Shown one piece after another: positions 60,169-64,000 of a stretch of DNA of 64,000 nucleotides; the first letter of the stretch is position 1; each line of letters begins with the position of its first letter. A model generated the notes under the pieces. The model was not told the origin of the DNA. It saw only the letters and a program-made list of their open reading frames with translations, and searched no databases. Source of the DNA: CBDCRK01 sp965220955. Lineage in GTDB: Bacteria > Desulfobacterota > Binatia > Bin18 > CBDCRK01. The translations under genes were made by a program, and so were the position numbers. The stretch is from contig CBDCRK010000023.1 of the NCBI GenBank assembly GCA_965220955.1, positions 62,001 through 126,000 of the forward strand. Direction: 5' to 3'.

Positions 60169-61101
60169 GGCTTTTCCTCCTAGCCTCCCTTAACAATGCT
60201 CTCAAAGAAAAGCAAGAGCAGCTGTTCCTTCCTTGATGCACAAGTACCTCTGGATTGACAATAAAAACGGGAGAGGGGATAAGAGTTCACACAGTGAACG
60301 CAAAAGAGGATCAGGAGGCGGTGGAGCCGGCGGTCGAGGTGGAGCGTACACTCGGGCTGATTAAAACCATTGCTCAGGAAGGGGAGACCATATCCAAAGG
60401 GAGCTCAGCCAGCGGCTGGGCATTGCTTATCCTGTGCTTGGAGTGAAGGAGTTAGGGCGGCTGCGCTACCACAGGATCATTTGCCGTCTTTCCAGGTCCA
60501 CGGGAAGAAGCAGAGGCAGAGCTGAAGCGGGCAGGGGTTAGCGCGAAGACAGTGTGTTGGCTGGAGGAGGGGGTCTAGTTTTCTAGTCAATAGCTGGCTG
60601 GGGCTGATGCGGTCAAGTCCCAGACCCACATTGCGGCTGCCGAGAGTATTTCTGCCGAGTCCTGGCGAGTGCGTTTTAGCCCTCAAGTGGGGATAGCCCG
60701 AGCCGCAGCCGATTCCCGTGTGAAGGATCTTCTCGGTGGCTACTCTGCCTGTCTTCATCCACTGCTTGATGTGCGGGAGTAAGGGTTTGGAGAGATCTAC
60801 CCTGCCTGTCAAGGTGGCGGCGGCGCGCTCTTTGACCCGCCCCCAACCCTGGCTCACTTGCTCGAGCACTCCCGGCCTCGTCATAGGGAATACGATGAAT
60901 CTCAGAGGAGCTGTGGGTCATTTGTCTAACTAGCTTAGCCAGCTAAAACCCGCTCTACCAGTGATAAGGTAGTGGGTTCCCCCTCCCTCAGCCTGTTATT
61001 TGTTTGCTGAGCTTTACCGCAAAAATCTGCTTTTCGCAGCTAAACCCAAGCTGTCCGCTTTCTGTTCTGGAGGGGTTATAGTTATCTCTAGCTCTCTCGC
61101 C
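60169..61101. other. Gene-poor region, degenerate coding remnants possible
   Basis: No family was recognised. Several short frames exist, for example LSQRLGIAYPVLGVKELGRL around 60400-60470 on the plus strand and MTRPGVLEQVSQGWGRVKER from 60884 on the minus strand, with codon-like composition but stops in all frames. They may be fragments of one decayed gene. The BadH-like promoter should lie at the left edge. Confidence 0.5.
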
Positions 61102-61689
61102 TTAGCAGGGAGGGGACTGGGTTGGGGGGTGGAGAAGAGTTGTTGTAGTTGCTAGGCCAATAATCCCGCATAGGCCATTAAGCACAACGTCTCTGGCATC
61201 AAAGAAGCGATTTGGCAGGACAAATTGTATGGCTTCATCTACACTCCCGACAAAAAAGATAAAAAGGAGACAGAAAAGGTAGGAGTGATAAGTATGGGGC
61301 TTGGCAGCTCGGAACGTAAGATAGCTCAGACCGCCGTATTCAAGCAAATGGAGGGTCTCTGCTGGCGTTTCGGCAAGAAAGATGAGCATAAGCAGCGATA
61401 GAGTGGCCATCAGCACAAGTCCGGCCACTCTCCAAAAGGGGGAGAATTGAGACAGAGAATTGGGACAAAGATCACCTTCTATTTCCCTTTTTTCTATCTC
61501 CAGACGTCTCCGGCTACTTTGCCAGAGAATAAAAAGAGTGCATCCAGTTAGAGGAAGAAGGAGCACAAAGGAAGCAGCGAAGCGATAAGAAATATGTGAG
61601 TAGGTCGACAGAGCAGACCAGAGAAGGGGAGCGAAGGGCAGAGTGACAAAAATTGTGGCAACGTACAGCCCCACTATTAGCCAGGCCAT
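61102..61689 (-). CDS. VanZ family membrane protein
   Basis: 195 residues with about five hydrophobic segments. The VanZ-like motif is seen in HLLEYGGLSYLTFRAAKPHT and GSVDEAIQFVLPNRFFDARD then VVLNGLCGIIGL, the usual acidic-DE and DxxxN pattern. A loop with RRRLEIEKREIEG is partly encoded by a CTATCT-rich stretch, and the C-terminus TQSPPC reads into a CCCCAGCCCTC-type repeat, so the last residues are repeat-derived. The function of VanZ in teicoplanin resistance is unclear and resistance should not be assumed here. Confidence 0.85.
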   Translation of the reverse strand: MAWLIVGLYVATIFVTLPFAPLLWSALSTYSHISYRFAASFVLLLPLTGCTLFILWQSSRRRLEIEKREIEGDLCPNSLSQFSPFWRVAGLVLMATLSLLMLIFLAETPAETLHLLEYGGLSYLTFRAAKPHTYHSYLFCLLFIFFVGSVDEAIQFVLPNRFFDARDVVLNGLCGIIGLATTTTLLHPPTQSPPC

Positions 61690-61815
61690 CAAATCAGCCC
61701 CTTCCCTATCTTAATCCTCTTCTGCAGTAGATATAGGTAAAGATAAGCCTTGAAGAGAAGAGGGTTGTAGTACAAAAATGGGCTGGGTATCAAGGTGCAT
61801 GAGCGAGGGATAGAC

Positions 61816-62739
61816 GTGAAAGTTGTTATTACTGGTGCCAATGGTCAGCTGGGTACTGACCTTGTCCATAGGCTCGGAGAAAAGACGAGAGTAGCGACGG
61901 AGACTGAGACTGATTCCCCTCTCCCTTTTCCGTATCCAGTCGTTGTCTTCCCCCTGACCCGCCGAGAACTTGAAGTATGTGACTTTGCTCAGACCCGAAA
62001 GGTGCTGATGCAACTCGAACCGCAGATCGTTATCAATACCGCTGCCTTTGTGCAAGTGGACCAGTGTGAGGATGAGGTCGAGAGATGCTTTCAGGTTAAT
62101 ACCTACGCGGTAAGGAATCTTGCCCAGGTCTGCCAGGAGCTGGGTTGCCGACTTGTTCACTTAAGTACAGACTACGTCTTTAACGGGAAGAAATACGAAC
62201 CTTACCTCGAGGATGATGCTCCTCACCCTCTTAGCGTCTATGGGGTTGCCAAACTGGCGGGAGAATACTTTGTTCGTGCCCTTTGCGAGAGGCACCTGGT
62301 GATCCGGAGCTCTGGCCTCTATGGTCTGGCCGGATCAAGCGGAAAAGGCGGCAATTTTGTTGAGACCATGATTCGTCTGGCCAAAGAGGGAAAACCTATC
62401 CGTGTGGTGGACGACCAGGCACTTGCACCCACATATACAAAGGATCTGGCAGAGGCAATTGTGCAACTCCTAGCCTCGGACTCCCTGGGACTTTACCACG
62501 TCACCAGCGATGGCGAGTGCTCCTGGTATGAGTTTGCCCAGAGGATTTTTACCCTTCTTGGCCTTAGCCCTGATCTTTCTCCAACAACCACTAGGGCTTT
62601 TGGCTCCAAGGCTCTGCGCCCGGCTTATTCAGTTTTACGGAGCGCAAAGCTTAGCTGGCGCCTCCGTCCCTGGTCCCAGGCGTTGGAGGAGTATCTCAGA
62701 GAAAAGGGCTATTTGCTTAATCTTGCCAAAAGCCCCTGA
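61816..62739 (+). CDS. rfbD: dTDP-4-dehydrorhamnose reductase
   Basis: 307 residues. KVVITGANGQLGTDLVHRLG is the Rossmann start, INTAAFVQVDQCEDEVERCF, VHLSTDYVFNGKKYEPYLED and YGVAKLAGEYFVRA give the Thr, Tyr and Lys catalytic set. RSSGLYGLAGSSGKGGNFVE follows. GTG 61816 is chosen because GAGGGA lies eight bases ahead and the family starts there. A 15-20-residue extra stretch, RVATETETDSPLPFPYP, interrupts the usual short loop before LTRRELEVCD. It makes dTDP-L-rhamnose for surface glycans. The 3' end overlaps the next gene's end by 23 nt. Confidence 0.9.
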   Translation: MKVVITGANGQLGTDLVHRLGEKTRVATETETDSPLPFPYPVVVFPLTRRELEVCDFAQTRKVLMQLEPQIVINTAAFVQVDQCEDEVERCFQVNTYAVRNLAQVCQELGCRLVHLSTDYVFNGKKYEPYLEDDAPHPLSVYGVAKLAGEYFVRALCERHLVIRSSGLYGLAGSSGKGGNFVETMIRLAKEGKPIRVVDDQALAPTYTKDLAEAIVQLLASDSLGLYHVTSDGECSWYEFAQRIFTLLGLSPDLSPTTTRAFGSKALRPAYSVLRSAKLSWRLRPWSQALEEYLREKGYLLNLAKSP

Positions 62740-63613
62740 CCGTAACCCCGGCCTGTTTCTCCAGCTCCTTAACCGTAGCTAGGATATCTTCTTTGCCAAA
62801 ACCGGCGTCGCGGTACTGGCGGAGCAGCTCCTGGGCTAGGGCGCCCATTTTCAGCGGAACACCGAACTCTTCAGCAAGCGAGGAGGCCAGGCCAATATCT
62901 TTGCAAGCCAGTTCTGCGGTGAAGGTAGGCAGAAGCCGATCTCTGAGAATCGCCCGGCCGCCTGACTCCCAAAGGAAACTATTACCACTGCCTGCTTTTA
63001 CCACCTGCCAGAGTGTATGGGGGTCCATACCAGCCTTGGCACCGAGCACCAGCCCCTCGATAGCTCCAAGCATGTTAATAAATGCCATCATGTTGTTTAC
63101 TAACTTGGCTACGTTCCCTGCCCCACTATCCCCTACATGAAAAACATTTGAGCCAATGGCCTTAAGCAAGGGCTCGAACTTGTTATAAACTTCTTTATCC
63201 CCACCAACCATAACTGCCAGGGTGGCATTGCGGGCACCCCTGACCCCGCCACTCACCGGTGCGTCGAGGAAGTTCACCCTCTTTTCCTTTACTTTATCGG
63301 CTAAGCGGCGGACCATAGTGGGTGAGTTGGTGCTCATGTCAATAATGGTTGCGCCCGCAGCCATTCCCGCCAAAATCCCGTCCTCCCCCAATACTACCTT
63401 CTCCACGTCCGCAGGCATGGGCAGTGAGGTAAAGACTGCCTCGGTGCCTGTTGTTGTCTCCTGAGAACGGTTGACCCAAGCTGCTCCCATATCCTCCAGA
63501 TTGCGCGCTGCCTCTCGTTTGAGGTCATGGACCAGTAAGGTATGTCCTGCCTTGATCAGGTTCTGCGCCATGGGATTGCCCATATTCCCAACACCAATGA
63601 AACCGACTTTCAT
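62717..63613 (-). CDS. NAD(P)-dependent beta-hydroxyacid dehydrogenase (HIBADH family)
   Basis: 298 residues. VGFIGVGNMGNPMAQNLIKA is the dinucleotide motif, FLDAPVSGGVRGARNATLAV the substrate loop, and NVAKLVNNMMAFINMLGAIE carries the catalytic Lys. It fits 3-hydroxyisobutyrate dehydrogenase, tartronate semialdehyde reductase or a gamma-hydroxybutyrate group; which one is not clear. AAAGGGGGAAAC precedes the ATG. It is co-directional with a Sir2 gene 10 nt upstream on the strand. Confidence 0.92.
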   Translation of the reverse strand: MKVGFIGVGNMGNPMAQNLIKAGHTLLVHDLKREAARNLEDMGAAWVNRSQETTTGTEAVFTSLPMPADVEKVVLGEDGILAGMAAGATIIDMSTNSPTMVRRLADKVKEKRVNFLDAPVSGGVRGARNATLAVMVGGDKEVYNKFEPLLKAIGSNVFHVGDSGAGNVAKLVNNMMAFINMLGAIEGLVLGAKAGMDPHTLWQVVKAGSGNSFLWESGGRAILRDRLLPTFTAELACKDIGLASSLAEEFGVPLKMGALAQELLRQYRDAGFGKEDILATVKELEKQAGVTVRGFWQD

Positions 63614-63623
63614 GTTTCCCCCT

Positions 63624-64000
63624 TTATGATCGTAATTCCTTCACTTTCTCTACAAGTATAGATAGCATCTCCCCTGATGCTCCTTGCAGACTCACCGTGC
63701 ATAGCGGAGTGATTTCGCTTTCGTAGAGATTGACTTCGATTAAGCTTCCCCCTTTTTCCCGGGTAGACAAGGGAAAAGAAGCCGCTGGATAAACCGTGGC
63801 TGAGGTACCGGCGACAATCATACAGTCACAGAGCTGGGACTCGGCAAAGCACTTCTCCAGCACATCGGGTGGAATGGGCTCGCCAAAGGAGACTGTGTCA
63901 TTCTTCAGGATTCCTTCACACTGAGGGCAGCGAGGAGGGATTTCGTTGAGAGGAACTTCAGCCGCAGGGTAACGGGTGGTGCATTGGATACAGCGAATCA
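63624..64000 (-). CDS. Sir2 family NAD-dependent protein deacylase, 5' part outside window
   Basis: The last 125 or so residues of a sirtuin. Zinc ligands are seen in RCIQCTTRYPAAEV and PPRCPQCEGILKND, then TVSFGEPIPPDVLEKCFAES and MIVAGTSATVYPAASFP, the NAD-binding GTS motif. The C-terminus is normal. The frame is open to the right edge, where the N-terminal part with the catalytic His would be. It removes acetyl or other acyl groups from lysine using NAD. Confidence 0.9.
   Translation of the reverse strand, partial: IRCIQCTTRYPAAEVPLNEIPPRCPQCEGILKNDTVSFGEPIPPDVLEKCFAESQLCDCMIVAGTSATVYPAASFPLSTREKGGSLIEVNLYESEITPLCTVSLQGASGEMLSILVEKVKELRS

Noticed and set aside
60255..60884. Small genes between badH and vanZ
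   Set aside because: Several short frames exist on both strands, but none has a family match, ribosome site or consistent neighbour; kept only as a possible decayed gene.
61102..61689. Teicoplanin resistance gene
   Set aside because: VanZ-fold proteins are widespread without resistance and no van cluster is present.
1..64000. tRNA or rRNA genes
   Set aside because: No T-loop-like GTTCRANTC with matching arms and no rRNA core sequence was found on either strand by eye; a covariance-model search would be decisive.

Overview
The window looks like chromosome from an uncultured Gram-negative bacterium. It carries lipid A synthesis (LpxC), an NtrY-type kinase, a prepilin peptidase and a hopanoid-type radical SAM gene. 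It also has many degradative families: five luciferase-like flavin monooxygenases, three class III CoA transferases, three SDRs, an acyl-CoA dehydrogenase and a fused electron transfer flavoprotein. Together with dense short palindromic repeats, this suggests a candidate-phylum relative of the Tectomicrobia, Binatota or Deltaproteobacteria. That placement is an inference; no rRNA, tRNA or CRISPR array was seen.

Layout. 1-13.5 kb is catabolic: the end of a CO-dehydrogenase-type iron-sulfur subunit, acyl-CoA dehydrogenase, HAD, two SDRs, a frameshifted hydrolase, a sugar aminotransferase, three luciferase-like monooxygenases, an alpha/beta hydrolase, a CocE hydrolase and an NTF2-like protein. 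13.6-22.7 kb is a decaying accessory island: a nuclease-methylase restriction enzyme with an HsdS tail and a nucleotidyltransferase-like gene, broken toxin-antitoxin modules, a SUMF1-domain protein with a shattered paralogue, a REP/RAYT element, a long direct repeat and an IS630 scrap. 22.7-35.1 kb returns to CoA transferases, an ABC exporter, monooxygenases, a DUF1329 protein, glycerol kinase and an aldo/keto reductase.

35.3-42.6 kb is one long minus-strand run: yebC, ruvC, ruvA, ruvB, DUF2905, an NtrY-like kinase, and a receiver domain fused directly to LpxC. The last two could form a phosphorelay that acts on lipid A synthesis itself. 42.8-50.3 kb holds rlpA overlapped by a protein with a clusterless radical-SAM-like barrel plus a STAS domain, cutA, a Uma2 nuclease, a glutaredoxin, an aminotransferase fused to a Mur-ligase-like domain, an HpnH-like radical SAM protein, and Fur with a small partner. 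50.4-57.6 kb has tatD, holB, tmk, prepilin peptidase, fused etfBA, a hydrolase and a nitrilase. 58.5-64 kb has a BadI/BadH-like pair, VanZ, RfbD, a beta-hydroxyacid dehydrogenase and the end of a Sir2 deacylase.

Two themes stand out. The first is unusual fusions of envelope or regulatory enzymes (receiver-LpxC, aminotransferase-Mur, radical-SAM-like-STAS). The second is short palindromic repeats that occur between genes and also in frame inside conserved genes (rlpA, the NtrY-like kinase, the receiver-LpxC linker, tmk and probably ruvC), adding non-conserved peptide stretches.
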